Shown here piece after piece: positions 10,701-19,235 of a stretch of DNA of 64,000 nt (the first letter of the stretch is position 1; each line of letters starts with the position of its first letter). A program made the position numbers and the translations under genes. The stretch lies in assembly GCF_030463535.1 (NCBI RefSeq), contig NC_132899.1:15905490-15969489 (forward strand), in the 5' to 3' direction. The notes under the pieces were generated by a model. That model was not told the origin of the DNA and did not search any database. It worked only from the letters and a program-made list of their open reading frames with translations. This DNA is from Salminus brasiliensis. Its lineage: Eukaryota; Chordata; Actinopteri; Characiformes; Bryconidae.

Positions 10701-13700
10701 GACTGGATACACTCCAGAGTGGTGAGGGGCCACAGCATAACCCATGTCTGTGGGGATTCCATGCTCCTACAGCCAAGTGGAGGGGGCGAAGCAGCAGAGG
10801 AACAAAGCAGAAGCAGGAAAAACAGTGCAGGATGATGATGGTTCGAAGGCAATTAAATCTGAAATGTAATGAAATGTCTGCCCTGTGTGGTGTGCGTCTG
10901 TGTTGTTGCTGACCTGGGCAAACTGCTTGTTAAGCCTCATCTGTTCTGCAAGCACGCTGACGTTGTGAAAGAGATGTGGCTGCATGTGGCTCCACATGTG
11001 AGGAAACCACCAGAACTCCTGTCTGTGTCTAAGCAGAGTGTCATCTCCTTCATCCTCCTCATCTGTACCTGAACAATTCATTCAGAGAGTGAGAGAAAAA
11101 AAGAGAATGCGCGATTAACTATTTCATAATAGTTATATAAAAATAGAAAAAATAATGAGAACAAATTAGTTTTATTCCCACTGCACTACATATAAATGTA
11201 ATGGCACATTGTACCTGTGTGAAAGAACTTCCCAGAGAAGCCCAGGTTGAAGGTGAAATTAGGGACTAGAGAGCGGAGTTTGGTCTGAGTTTGGAGCAGA
11301 GCCTAGACAGAACAATCTTATTATAGCAGCTGATATACACACACACACACACACACACTCAACTGATTCAGACATCCACATTTAGTATATAACAGTGAGT
11401 GGCTGTTTGGCATCTGTTGCAAAGTTCATTCCAAAGTACTATGGCTGGGCAATATCACTGTATTCATCATTATGGTGAAAAATGACATTATAAAACATCA
11501 TAAAACAGTAAGCTTTCCTGAGCAGATTGTGGATACCGTTAACACTTCTAGAGCGCTGGCCAACGTTTTTACAACAAAGCGAGCTTAATTAGCCCAAGTG
11601 AACTGGTTTACTGCTTTGCATTGTGTTGAGTACATTTTATCATTCTCATATTTTTTTTATATATGTATTTTTAAAATGTTATCATTTTGTTTAATTTTGC
11701 TTGTTCTTTAACCATATCATTTTCACAACATCACCTACCCAATTACAATGAGTTATGTATGTAATACATAACACTCAAGTTTGTGACAAAGTATATAAAA
11801 TACATATTCTATATAACCAGATAGCATGCGAATGTAGGTCATGCAGGGTAGCCCCAATTCGGAACCAGAAGGTTTTGTCCACAGGTTTTATATTGGCCCC
11901 ACAAGTGGATACCTGCCAGGGTCATTGAAGGGACCAGAATTGGAACCCCCATGTGCAGTGTTCAACCTTGATGGGGGCCCACGTTTTTGTCAGATTATGG
12001 TGGGCTGTAACGCAGGGCCCATTTGGAAAGCCCAGCTGGCTCCCAGTAACACATGTGCAAACCCACTCAGAGTCATTGCCCACCTGGAACCCACAAAGCC
12101 CACGTTCCACCCATGTGAGCCTCACATCACCATGTTGGCTGGGTAGGTTTCAGACACCTATGCGTACTATTTAAAACCATTTATTTCAGACAGAACAAAA
12201 CGTTTCCATGGTAAAACTATATTTTCTGTGAGTCATAAAACCATTTATTTAAGCAACAGTTTTGCTTATAAAAACACTATCACATTAGAACAAATGCAAG
12301 TAAACAAAAAATAATTTTGAAGAACCATATTAGCTGTAGATATCATATTAGCTAGTTTAAAGAATAAAGCTTGGTTTCAGATTTCTTCTGGACGCCCCCA
12401 GCCAGCACATGGATTTGTTTAATTTCATCACAAAAAGAAGCACTGATTTAAAAAATTAAATCAGGTGTTGGATGATAACTAGATATAAACAATACTAGAC
12501 TTATTTTTTTTAAAGGACTATTTTTTTGTAAGTAGCGACTAGAGACAGAGACTGAAGAAAAAATAGGTCTAAAAATAACAAGAAGGGGAAAATAGATCTG
12601 AAGGAGAAGAAGAGAGACGTTAGCCCTCAGGCCCAGCGGTGGTGGTGTGGTGGGTCAGACTGAACCACCCGTGAAAGCTTATCTGGGCATATTAAAAAGT
12701 AAGCCAGCCTCATTAGCGTTGTGCTAGCCTCCAGTGAGGAGGGGGGTGGGGGACAGAAAGGGAAAGTGCGAGCTTTCTCCCTTTGCACCCATAATCATCA
12801 TCTACTCAGAAGTGCATCAGAGAGAACACATCCCCCAACCCACATTAACCATGCTAATTCATTAGCTCAATTTCAGCCATGGGAGAGCAAGCGATGTGCA
12901 GCCAATGAGCAGCTCTGAAAGGGAGTTTAAAATGAAGAAATAAGCAGCGTGGGGATGTGTTTTACAGACGACCTATTTAGCAGAAACGTTTGGTCATTGT
13001 TCTTTTTTTTCCCATTAATGCACACTTGTGTCCCATTAAAAACCCCTATCAAAAAACACTGCAGGGAATTCCTCCTGTTATTATAGAAGCTAAATTAAGA
13101 ATATAATTCTTCAAAGAAAATATTATAGGGGCTGCAGTGATTATTAAAAAAGGTTGAGGCATTGTTTAATTGAAAATGAAAGTGGCTCTAAAATGTTCTG
13201 TGATGTTCATGGGATACACAGTCATTCCCACAAACTGCAATACACCACAGAAAGCATTTTAATACCACAGCAAAAGAAAGAGTGCTTATTGCTGGTTAGA
13301 TGTAATATTTGGTATTATGGTTGGTACATCACCAACTTCTACACAGCAGACTGCGGTCCCAATCTTATGCTATTCCAATAGAAGATAATACCAGTCATTG
13401 GGCAAGACTCCCACACATTTGCCTACATTTGTCACATCAATCTTTTCTCAAGACAAATGCCATAAATGTAAAATAATACTTGGAAATAGTAGTTAGATTT
13501 GTCGATAAACAGAGAGTCAGTTAATAAGTTAAGGAATTCTACATAAACTATAATCAATTAGGTGTCTTACCTCCACATCAGCCACCTTCATACGTGTCCC
13601 CTCCTTTCCCACAAAGATGTCATCCACATCTACCAGCAGAAATCTGTCCAGTGACAGGCTGAGTCGTCTGCCAGTCAAATAACCCACTGCATCCACAAAC

Positions 13701-14593
13701 AGCAATTTGTGCAGCCAGAAGGACAAGCTTCCACCAAATAGCACACGTTGAATCCCATCATGAAGTCCAAGGTCCTGCATGACAGTTGCTAACAACACCC
13801 TCTGCAGGAGAGAATGCGTTGGTGACTCGGCAGGTCTGGGGCTAGCCAGCAGGACTGGTTCATAAGTGCTGTGGTTGGACAAGAATGTTGTCCAGTTGTC
13901 TGCAGGTAGAGGTCCAGGCTCTAATTCACTGGGCCGGGTGATGTAAAGAAGAGGGGCGGCGGGGTTGATGCGGCAGTCCCACAGTGGCAGGTTAGAGCGC
14001 AGAAAGAGTGGGAAGCCTCTAAGCTGGGCACTGGATGGAGAATTCTCATTAGCACGGTAAAAGCCGATGATGCCAACACCATAGTCCTGGCAGTACTTGT
14101 CCAACAGCTGCCTGTTCCAAGAGTCCAGGTTGACGTACTTAAGCAGGTTCTCGTAAACGATCAAAGCGTAACGGCCTCTGCCCCTCCAGGCCAGTGGGGG
14201 CATGTCTCCTTTAGCTGGTGCAATTTCTGTGCGGTAGCGGAAGCGACTAGACTCCAAGATGGCCACGATTTCCTGGCCCAGCTGGGAATAGATGCTCTCC
14301 ACGAACAGCAGCACCACAGGCTCAGTGCGTGCAGTGTCCACTGTCCTTGCAGCCTGCCGTCGTTGACTCACCTGTGAAGGCAGAAAGAGAGGCGCCCTCT
14401 GGCTGCCACTGACTGGAGCTGCGGCCACACAGTCCCCCAGCGGCAGCGGAGGAGCCTCCTTGATCTTGGGGCCGGCGCTGACGTGGTAAGCCAGGTAGGC
14501 CATGGAAAGGAGGCAGAAGAGGATTAGTGCAAGAACCAGGCGGTGTAGGCCCTGCTGCCGGACGGCCCGGGCCAGCTTCCTCACACCAGCCAT
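4415..14593 (-). CDS. ndst2: Heparan sulfate N-deacetylase/N-sulfotransferase 2 (complete gene span)
   Basis: Thirteen coding exons join to 889 codons (888 residues plus stop), close to mammalian NDST2 length. The product is a type II Golgi membrane enzyme that deacetylates GlcNAc and N-sulfates it using PAPS in heparan sulfate/heparin synthesis. Residues 1-18 are cytosolic and basic, and about 19-36 form the signal-anchor. The deacetylase domain carries [17 protein letters not shown] (from about 320), the His-rich [11 protein letters not shown] (392-402) and RQTCGLF with Cys491. The sulfotransferase domain carries PQKTGTT with catalytic Lys619, FEE with Glu647, His721 (SWYQ|HQRAH), a Cys822-Cys832 pair and GKSKGRKYP. 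Subtype 2 is favoured over 1 by the N-terminal [26 protein letters not shown] and YTFESLV stretches, as I recall the human proteins. All introns are GT-AG with compatible phases. I cannot tell whether this is the a or b fish paralogue. Confidence 0.95.
4541..5544 (-). other. ndst2: ndst2 intron 12
   Basis: 1004 nt between exons 12 and 13. Contains an adjoining (TA)n and (CA)n microsatellite at 4585-4631, only 45-90 nt upstream of the acceptor. Minus-strand open frames in the 4766-5053 segment show no domain and I regard them as chance. Confidence 0.85.
4585..4631. repeat. Compound (TA)n(CA)n microsatellite
   Basis: About 13 TA units followed by interrupted CA units. Lies within ndst2 intron 12 near the expected branch-point zone. 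Confidence 0.95.
5545..5647 (-). CDS. ndst2: ndst2 coding exon 12 (residues 813-847)
   Basis: 103 nt; encodes [20 protein letters not shown] then [15 protein letters not shown]. The two cysteines ten residues apart (822, 832) match the conserved sulfotransferase disulfide. GKSKGRKYP is the PAPS-contacting loop. Acceptor gtgtgtag, donor GTAATT. Confidence 0.93.
5820..5926 (-). CDS. ndst2: ndst2 coding exon 11 (residues 778-813)
   Basis: 107 nt, phase 0 in and phase 2 out. Encodes [20 protein letters not shown] then [15 protein letters not shown]. It appears one residue shorter than human NDST2 in the TPF(L)NYT loop. Acceptor acttctag, donor GTAAGA. Confidence 0.92.
6219..6389 (-). CDS. ndst2: ndst2 coding exon 10 (residues 721-777)
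   Basis: 171 nt, phase 0. Begins [15 protein letters not shown], where His721 matches the conserved sulfotransferase histidine, and ends [10 protein letters not shown]. The middle segment ([17 protein letters not shown]) is the least conserved part. Acceptor tctctccag, donor GTACAC. Confidence 0.93.
6488..6790 (+). mobile_element. Tc1/mariner-like non-autonomous element
   Basis: Starts with the terminal motif ACACTATATGTCCAAATG, which recurs in reverse at the right end of the copy at 29585-29810. Internal blocks (TGCCAATAGAATAGGA and the ATGCCAGGC...GGGCTA...GGGGCATAAA region) are shared with that copy and with 52540-53010. No coding capacity. The right end is not clearly defined. Confidence 0.65.
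7247..7345 (+). repeat. Degenerate telomere-like (TTAGGG-type) repeat
   Basis: Runs of GTTAGGGTTAGG and variants over about 100 bp, not a pure telomere array. A reverse-orientation equivalent lies in intron 4 (9326-9420). Such arrays are often internal parts of fish MITEs. Confidence 0.7.
7729..7791. repeat. (CA)n microsatellite abutting a splice donor
   Basis: About 31 CA units on the plus strand, which are (GT)n in the gene's sense. The first GT is the intron 9 donor dinucleotide itself. Confidence 0.97.
7792..7966 (-). CDS. ndst2: ndst2 coding exon 9 (residues 662-720)
   Basis: 175 nt, phase 2 in and phase 0 out. Encodes [20 protein letters not shown] then [20 protein letters not shown] through [12 protein letters not shown], the 3'-phosphate-binding region of the PAPS site. 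The donor CAG|GTGTGT is directly continuous with a long (GT)n tract of intron 9, an unusual arrangement treated under findings. Confidence 0.94.
8131..8254 (-). CDS. ndst2: ndst2 coding exon 8 (residues 621-662)
   Basis: 124 nt; starts by completing Gly621 ([13 protein letters not shown]) and ends within the Trp662 codon (TG|G). Contains TFEEVQFF with Glu647, the proposed catalytic base position in the family. Acceptor cttctgcag, donor GTACAT. Confidence 0.94.
8367..8463 (-). CDS. ndst2: ndst2 coding exon 7 (residues 589-621)
   Basis: 97 nt, phase 0 in and phase 1 out. Encodes [20 protein letters not shown] followed by [12 protein letters not shown] plus the first base of Gly621. This is the 5'-phosphosulfate-binding loop of the sulfotransferase; Lys619 is the catalytic lysine position. 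Acceptor gccaaacag, donor GTAATG. Confidence 0.94.
8687..8869 (-). CDS. ndst2: ndst2 coding exon 6 (residues 528-588)
   Basis: 183 nt, phase 0. Encodes [20 protein letters not shown]... through [16 protein letters not shown] to DPLWQ, the region linking the deacetylase and sulfotransferase domains. [11 protein letters not shown] resembles NDST2 more than NDST1. Acceptor ccctctcag, donor GTTTGT. Confidence 0.94.
8964..9092 (-). CDS. ndst2: ndst2 coding exon 5 (residues 485-527)
   Basis: 129 nt, phase 0. Encodes [16 protein letters not shown]... to [10 protein letters not shown]. Cys491 matches the N-ethylmaleimide-sensitive cysteine reported in the family (Cys486 in mouse Ndst2, by my recollection). 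Acceptor tttcgtcag, donor GTCAGT. Confidence 0.94.
9093..10580 (-). other. ndst2: ndst2 intron 4
   Basis: 1488 nt. Contains the foldback element at 9281-9446. The rest is AT-rich unique sequence. A short block near 10080-10140 (around CCATGGTAAAACT) resembles one near 12205-12235 in intron 1. No hidden exon was seen. Confidence 0.85.
9281..9446. mobile_element. Foldback MITE-like element with telomere-like core
   Basis: TTGAATGTAAATG opens at 9281, and the matching reverse complement CATTTACATTCAA closes at 9446. Further pairing (GTTGTC with GACAAT) follows inward. The interior is a degenerate CCTAACCTTAACC array. About 166 bp, no open frame. Confidence 0.65.
10581..10766 (-). CDS. ndst2: ndst2 coding exon 4 (residues 423-484)
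   Basis: 186 nt, phase 0 at both ends. Encodes [18 protein letters not shown]... through [17 protein letters not shown] to SGIQ. The segment is near-invariant across NDSTs. One small oddity is SGIQ before the intron, where mammals have NGIM. Acceptor ggctgtag, donor GTTTGT. Confidence 0.94.
10914..11068 (-). CDS. ndst2: ndst2 coding exon 3 (residues 371-422)
   Basis: 155 nt; completes Gly371 and ends ...LNKQFAQ, phase 0. Carries the His-rich motif [11 protein letters not shown] (392-402). In the NDST family these histidines belong to the deacetylase metal site. An acidic stretch TDEEDEGDD precedes it. Acceptor ttgttcag, donor GTCAGC. Confidence 0.94.
11215..11302 (-). CDS. ndst2: ndst2 coding exon 2 (residues 342-371)
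   Basis: 88 nt. Begins [10 protein letters not shown] and ends SGKFFHT plus the first base of a Gly codon (phase 1). Acceptor ctgtctag, donor GTACAA. Contains the conserved [12 protein letters not shown] segment of the deacetylase domain. Confidence 0.93.
11336..11358. repeat. (AC)n microsatellite
   Basis: About 11 AC units just inside intron 1, some 30 nt upstream of the coding exon 2 acceptor. Confidence 0.95.
11440..11640 (+). repeat. Dispersed 'ggctgggcaatat' repeat, copy 1
   Basis: Opens with GGCTGGGCAATATCACTG. The interior GAGCAGATTGTGGATACCG resembles GAGCATATTGTGGATATTG in the 23770-24010 copy. Non-coding; family and class unknown to me. Confidence 0.55.
11820..12150. repeat. Degenerate minisatellite-like block
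   Basis: Repeated CCCAC/GGGCCC/TGGAACCC words give long overlapping open frames in both directions (up to 101 codons) without domains. GC-richer than the surrounding intron. Best read as a decayed tandem repeat or transposon interior. Confidence 0.5.
12590..12960. other. Possible conserved non-coding block in ndst2 intron 1
   Basis: Non-repetitive, mixed-composition sequence with CTCATTAGCG, CTAATTCATTAGCTC and a GC-rich start. It stands out from the AT-rich flanks. Conservation cannot be tested here. Confidence 0.2.
13392..13440 (+). repeat. Fragment of the 1-180 SINE family
   Basis: Contains GTCATTGGGCAAGACTCC, which also occurs in the body of the SINE at 1-180 (there on the minus strand). 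It is the only part of that SINE present. Confidence 0.6.
13571..14593 (-). CDS. ndst2: ndst2 coding exon 1 (residues 1-341)
   Basis: Starts at ATG (reverse of 14591-14593) in the context gctagccATGG, and encodes the cytosolic tail, transmembrane anchor, stem and first half of the deacetylase domain, ending ...MKVADVE. The donor is GTAAGA, phase 0. A perfect consensus donor, CAG|GTGAGT, also lies inside the exon after 14372 (see findings). Putative N-glycosylation sequons include NWT and NHS in the segment before YEPVLL. The exon is GC-rich relative to its introns. Confidence 0.95.
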
Positions 14594-14900
14594 GGCTAGC
14601 AGGGCCGAGACGAAAGGGACAAGTCAGAAGCAGAGCGGCCAAAGAAGGGAAATATATGAGGGGTTGAAAACAGCAGCTGAAGGCTGAAGTTGGCCTAAGA
14701 CACAACTGTTCAGTCTAGGTAACCATGGCCCCCATATCCAGCGACGGGCTCGCCGCTACTGTCCTTCTCTTCAGTGCTGGGAACAGCTTTAGAATTGTGC
14801 AGGCTTTAGAAGATGGCGGGTCAGTCCATGGCTGGTTGGTCTTTCTTTTTCAACTGAGTTGTTCTGGTAAATCCTTCATCTAGCACCAACCTCTGGGAAC
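14594..14900 (-). other. ndst2: Probable 5' UTR part of ndst2 exon 1
   Basis: Upstream of the start codon, the minus strand reaches a strong acceptor-like site at 14901: a long pyrimidine tract, then CCTCTGCCACAG|GTTCCC. This implies the ATG-bearing exon extends to 14900 and that another non-coding exon lies further upstream. An acceptor closer to the ATG (ctgctag two bases before it) is a weaker alternative. Confidence 0.5.
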
Positions 14901-17720
14901 CTGTGGCAGAGGTCAAAAGGGATAGATAGAGAAAGGGGGAATCAGAATGAGGAGAACCGAGATGAAAGACAAGTCATAAGGAATTATATTTATAAAAGCT
15001 CATACAGGGGACCATGCAACAAATAATGTCTTTGCCAGTGCTCAATACAGTCTGGTCATTTCCCAACTTCAACACACCTAGTAAAGCTAGTAACTAACTA
15101 GGGAAATCACTCAACCCTTAATAGGACCAGAACTGCACACCTCCATTATAGACTACTGCTCTCCATAAAGCAGTCCCCCACCAGTCAGTTAACACCTAAG
15201 CTGTTTATGTCTCCGTTAAAGCAAACAAAACCTCCCACCCACCCCCTTACTGGACATACTGCATTGTTTTGGCATTCTCAGACATTCAGTGCCTGACTTT
15301 AGATGCAGATAACCAACAACTTCAATGTTTATCAGCAGTGAGGAAGATGATCTTGGTTCCACATTGTGAATGAGGTCAGATAAGTTCTCAAGTAACTGCC
15401 TGATACAGCTGGGGTTTAAGATGTTTGCACTGCATTTGCCACTAGATGCCATCCTGTCATAACTAAAAGCCAATAAACACAAAAACCCTCAGCAGGGAGC
15501 CATATTGCAGCCTGAACTGTGCTTCACCCTCCTAACCTTTCTGTAAACTCTGGAGCTAAAAGCCTGAGTAGTTCTCCTGAGAACACGCTAACAAACCAAG
15601 GCTACTCAGACCCCCCACAGAGAAATGAACATTGGCCATCTGCTGATTTTTCCATTAGATTACACACCCTCACCTCGGCCCCATAACCACTAAATCTTCT
15701 GCTCACGCCCCTCTCCTGACTTGTCATGGCTAGAGGCTTTTGCCCCACAGAGATCTCAAAATAGCATCACTCCTTAATCATCATCCCACATATAGGCTTT
15801 CAGGTGTGACTGGAAAAAGTGTTTATATTGAGATACAAGTGTGTGTGGCTTCACAGGGTTTGCATCACGTTATATGAATGCAAGTAATTAAGAGCATGAA
15901 GTCCTGAGAAGGTTCAAGTTAAGTGGTATTTTTATCTTGATGTTACAGAAAAGGCAAGGTGAAGATGTGAACAGTAAATGCACTCCATAACATTTACATA
16001 CTGAATAGAAATTTGACGCCTTGAGAGACACTTATCACACAGTACCAAAGAGACCAATCCAGGACACTTGCAATAAGCCTCAGGACTGGATTCAGACCTG
16101 AATGTTGAAAGCCAACGTGAATGTGCAAGGCTCCAGATGGGAGTTAAGAAATTACAAAGTTTTGCCAAGAGTTGCATCAAGGTCCTATTAAGTAATGGCT
16201 TAAAAGCCTCTTTCAATAAGTCTGGGCTATGGCACAGCATTAGGGATAGGCTCCCTTTAATACGCTGGCATTTTCTTAATGAGACATTTCTGAAATTAAT
16301 CTCTGAAATAAATAAATGAAAAATCTTAGCATGACAAATGAGGGTGGTTAAAAATGAGCTTACTCAGCATGTTCAGATGGTACCATTTAAATGGATTAGC
16401 TTTGGTTGCCAAGAATAACTGCAGTGTAGATTTAGCCTGGGCTCACAGTCAGATGAGGGCCTGATAACTTGTTGGTTCAAAGCTGAATGGTACCCTTAGT
16501 AGCTGTAGCATAGCCTGCTGGCCTTCAGAGCAGGTGCAGTTCAGTTTGTGGCCACACTGGGGCATAAGAGTGCCGCAAAGCAGCTTCAATGAGTCTTGCA
16601 CAGCACAATCAACTCGGCCTGGGGGTTGTGAGGCAGCAGCCTAGCAGCATAGCCGCAGAAGTGTCTTCTTAAAATTATAAGTCAAGACACTGCAGCACCT
16701 GAATGTCTCTGGTGATTCCTGCTCAGTGTTCCACTTGGCTCCGGTGTAAGGTGCCATTATCTCCCCTGTGACAGTCCTGTCCAAATGGGTTCCACTCTCT
16801 TGGGCAGAGACAGCTAGTGCTCTGTTACTGGCCCTAGGGGTACTGCTGTATACGACTCCTGGAAGCTGTCGGCACTGTGGAATGTCTCCTCTTCTTTACA
16901 GAAGGAGGGAGAGGGGGTGTCAGATGCCCTCTAGCTGAAACTTCATCTACAGGTAATGTGAGGACAACAAATCCAGCGGGACGAGGCAGCCAAAAGCTTT
17001 AGTTCACAGACTGTAGTTAGTAGGGCAAGTTCCTTGACACACAGCCATTCATTAACACATACAGCACATATTCCATGGACTGCTGAATGGGTTGGGGTTG
17101 AAGGGCAGAATCCTGGGCTTTATATTCCATATATATGTTACATGGTACATATTTTATATCACGCCTGTTATGTTTTATAATAATACAGATACCATATCTC
17201 ATCATTTACAGGCCCACTGGGTATAACTATTGCAGTTCGCTAGTTTCTGCATCAATATGAATGTAACCAAGGTTGATGAGTTATATTGCCCTTAAATAAA
17301 GCAGGCCAAAGATGTGGCTGTGACAATCAGCACTGAGGGTTTGTGCCTAGCCATCGAGTCTGAGGTGCTGCTGCCTGGCTTCACCAATGAGAATTTCATA
17401 CTGTGATACTATCAGCAGTATGGAGCGCTGCACTGCTCACTATAACTAATGCACACATGGATTAAAAAGGCCAAGACACTAACATTCTTCTATGTCTATG
17501 CAGAGGGGAAAAAAGCACACCTACAATCTGATCAAAGCTCATTTGGGCTACATCTATATATTGACAACTGCTCCAGCAAAGTTCCAGCTTTGAGCACAGT
17601 CTAACATTATGCTGCAAGCCTTCAACAGCGCATTAACCTTGAAATTGCAGGCTTTGACACGTTCTTCACTTAGGCCTGTTTGATGTACAGCGGCATATTT
17701 GGACAATAGCAGCGTGTGTT
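14901..17720. other. No gene seen: presumed 5' intron or upstream flank of ndst2
   Basis: Unique-looking sequence with no microsatellite, recognised repeat or supported coding exon. A GC-richer stretch at about 16480-17000 has exon-like composition but no clear pair of splice sites. Confidence 0.35.
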
Positions 17721-18010
17721 TACCCTCTGCATGCGGCGGCCTCTCTGAGACTGCCGAAGATGATTAGGTAAAGCAGGCCAGTGACGTGACACAGGTGGCT
17801 GGGTTAGAAAGAGAGTGGCTGAACGAAGGAACGAGAACAATGGAGGTTGTCGTCCTCTGAGGAGAAAGGTTTATTGCTGCCTCTTTGTCTTCTGTGAAGC
17901 AGAGCCGCTCTAAGATAATCTCTCTCATTAGCCGAGGATAAATATTTAACAATGGAGGATCCGAGTTAAATAGCACTTCATTAGCCCACAGATCCATCTC
18001 CGAACTTTGT
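17720..18010 (-). other. Conserved-looking block with exon-like edges
   Basis: On the minus strand a pyrimidine tract and CTCTTTACAG|ACAAAG mark a possible acceptor at 18011/18010, and CAGAGG|GTAAAC a possible donor near 17724. The interior has an open frame beginning MDLWANEVLFNSDPP (17997-17764) that I cannot assign. The acceptor may be an accident of the adjoining purine-rich repeat. Confidence 0.25.
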
Positions 18011-18285
18011 CTGTAAAGAGAGAGAAAGCCAAGGGGACGTAAGAGGGAGAGAAGAAAGGGAAATGAGAGGCAGTATCAAGTGTGAGAGAAAGAAAAAGTG
18101 CATGTAAGACGGAGAACAAGAGAACTAAAGACAGAAAGAGGGAGGGAGACGGCGAGAGAAAGTGCATATTAGAAGGAGCATTGAGAGAGCTAGCCAGTGT
18201 GTGACAGAGTGAATGAGGGCAAATGACTAAAGGAGAAAGAGTAAGAGGCAGTGAGAAAGAGAGACAGAGAGTGCGTATGTGTGTG
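18011..18285 (+). repeat. Polypurine (GA-rich) tract
   Basis: About 275 bp in which the plus strand is overwhelmingly A and G (AGAGAG, GAAAG, GGAG words) with few pyrimidines. Possible triplex-forming low-complexity DNA. A shorter similar tract lies at 18585-18690. Confidence 0.75.
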
Positions 18286-18584
18286 TATGTGTGTTTAACC
18301 CGGCTCCTGTCAGAGGGTGCAGGGCTCTGTCATTTCCTCCCCATGCAGCGCCAGTTACCATAATCTGACTCTATATGTCAAAACATTTCCACTTCCCTGG
18401 AGAGGAAAGACTTGCAGCTGCCCTGAGACGAAGGCTTCTCCTCATTAGAGCCCACATCGCTTCTACTGCAGCACCACCAGCCAGCCAGGCAGCCAACCCC
18501 CTTCACACATACATATACAAGCACGCACACACACACCATGACTAAGGGCTTTGCAAACCAATAAGCCGAACCTCGTGAAGGGAG
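18286..18584. other. Candidate non-coding conserved block
   Basis: Non-repetitive sequence between two purine tracts, with balanced composition and an ACCATAATCTGACT / CTCATTAGAGCC region. No coding support. Confidence 0.2.
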
Positions 18585-18690
18585 ATGAAAGTGTTGAAGA
18601 GAGGGGAAGAGAGCGGGAGAGAAAGCAGGAGGGAGGAAAAGATAGAGATGGGTCGCGTATTAGGAGGAAGGAAGGGGAGGAAACAAGGCA
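18585..18690 (+). repeat. Second purine-rich tract
   Basis: GA-rich low-complexity DNA. The open frames across it (18551-18806) are compositionally biased and not supported as protein. Confidence 0.6.
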
Positions 18691-18984
18691 GTGTGTGTTT
18701 AGCTTATCAAGGAATTATGAATGCGGTGTTTCCGTGCTGCGATATCAAAGTGGTTTCCTCATGTAGGATCTTCAGTTTTTACTCCTATTACACTGCCCTG
18801 GAATGAGTTCTAGTCCCCTAGGGCACACACTTGCTTTTATGGAGAAAATCTGATAAGACCATACACATCACATACCAAAATGTCCACAATCATTAATTAC
18901 TTCCATAACAGATATATCAGTTCATTTCCATTGAGAAAGCTTAAGAATTTAAAGGCCCTGTATATCCTACAGTTCATATCATAA

Positions 18985-19235
18985 TTGTTGCTGTTGAAAT
19001 CTCGGGTCATGCTGCTTGCCATCAGCAGCCGGAGAGAGCAGAATTGGGTAGACGGCTCTCTCTCTCCCATCACTTCAGGGTGATGCTGTCTGGAATGGGC
19101 GTCTGCTAGCTGATGCATTAGAGCTGGGTACCCGGCACTTTCGTCTGAGCGCGTTGGTTGCCTTGTGACGTTGTACAGGCGGCAATTCAACAAGAGGCGG
19201 TGGCTGGAAGTATGTTGTACGAGGAGACTAAATGA
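18985..19235 (+). repeat. tRNA-derived SINE (second family), plus orientation
   Basis: GGGTCATGCTGCTTGCCATC at 19003-19022 and the following CAGCAGCCGGAGAGAGCA match the copy at 23284-23745 read in reverse. Shared downstream words include GATGCTGTCTGG, GGCGTCTG.TAGCTGATG and GGCGGCAATTCAACAAG. The tRNA-like head is decayed here. Confidence 0.7.

Larger units (their letters stand above)
11303..13570 (-). other. ndst2: ndst2 intron 1 (between coding exons 1 and 2)
   Basis: 2268 nt. Contains an (AC)n run (11336-11358), a 'gggctgggcaatat' family copy (11440-11640), a GC-richer degenerate repeat (11820-12150), a possible conserved block (12590-12960) and a SINE fragment (13392-13440). Confidence 0.85.

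Noticed and set aside
14322..14705. 127-codon minus-strand frame
   Set aside because: Out-of-frame shadow of ndst2 coding exon 1, with Pro/Ala-rich composition from GC-rich coding DNA.
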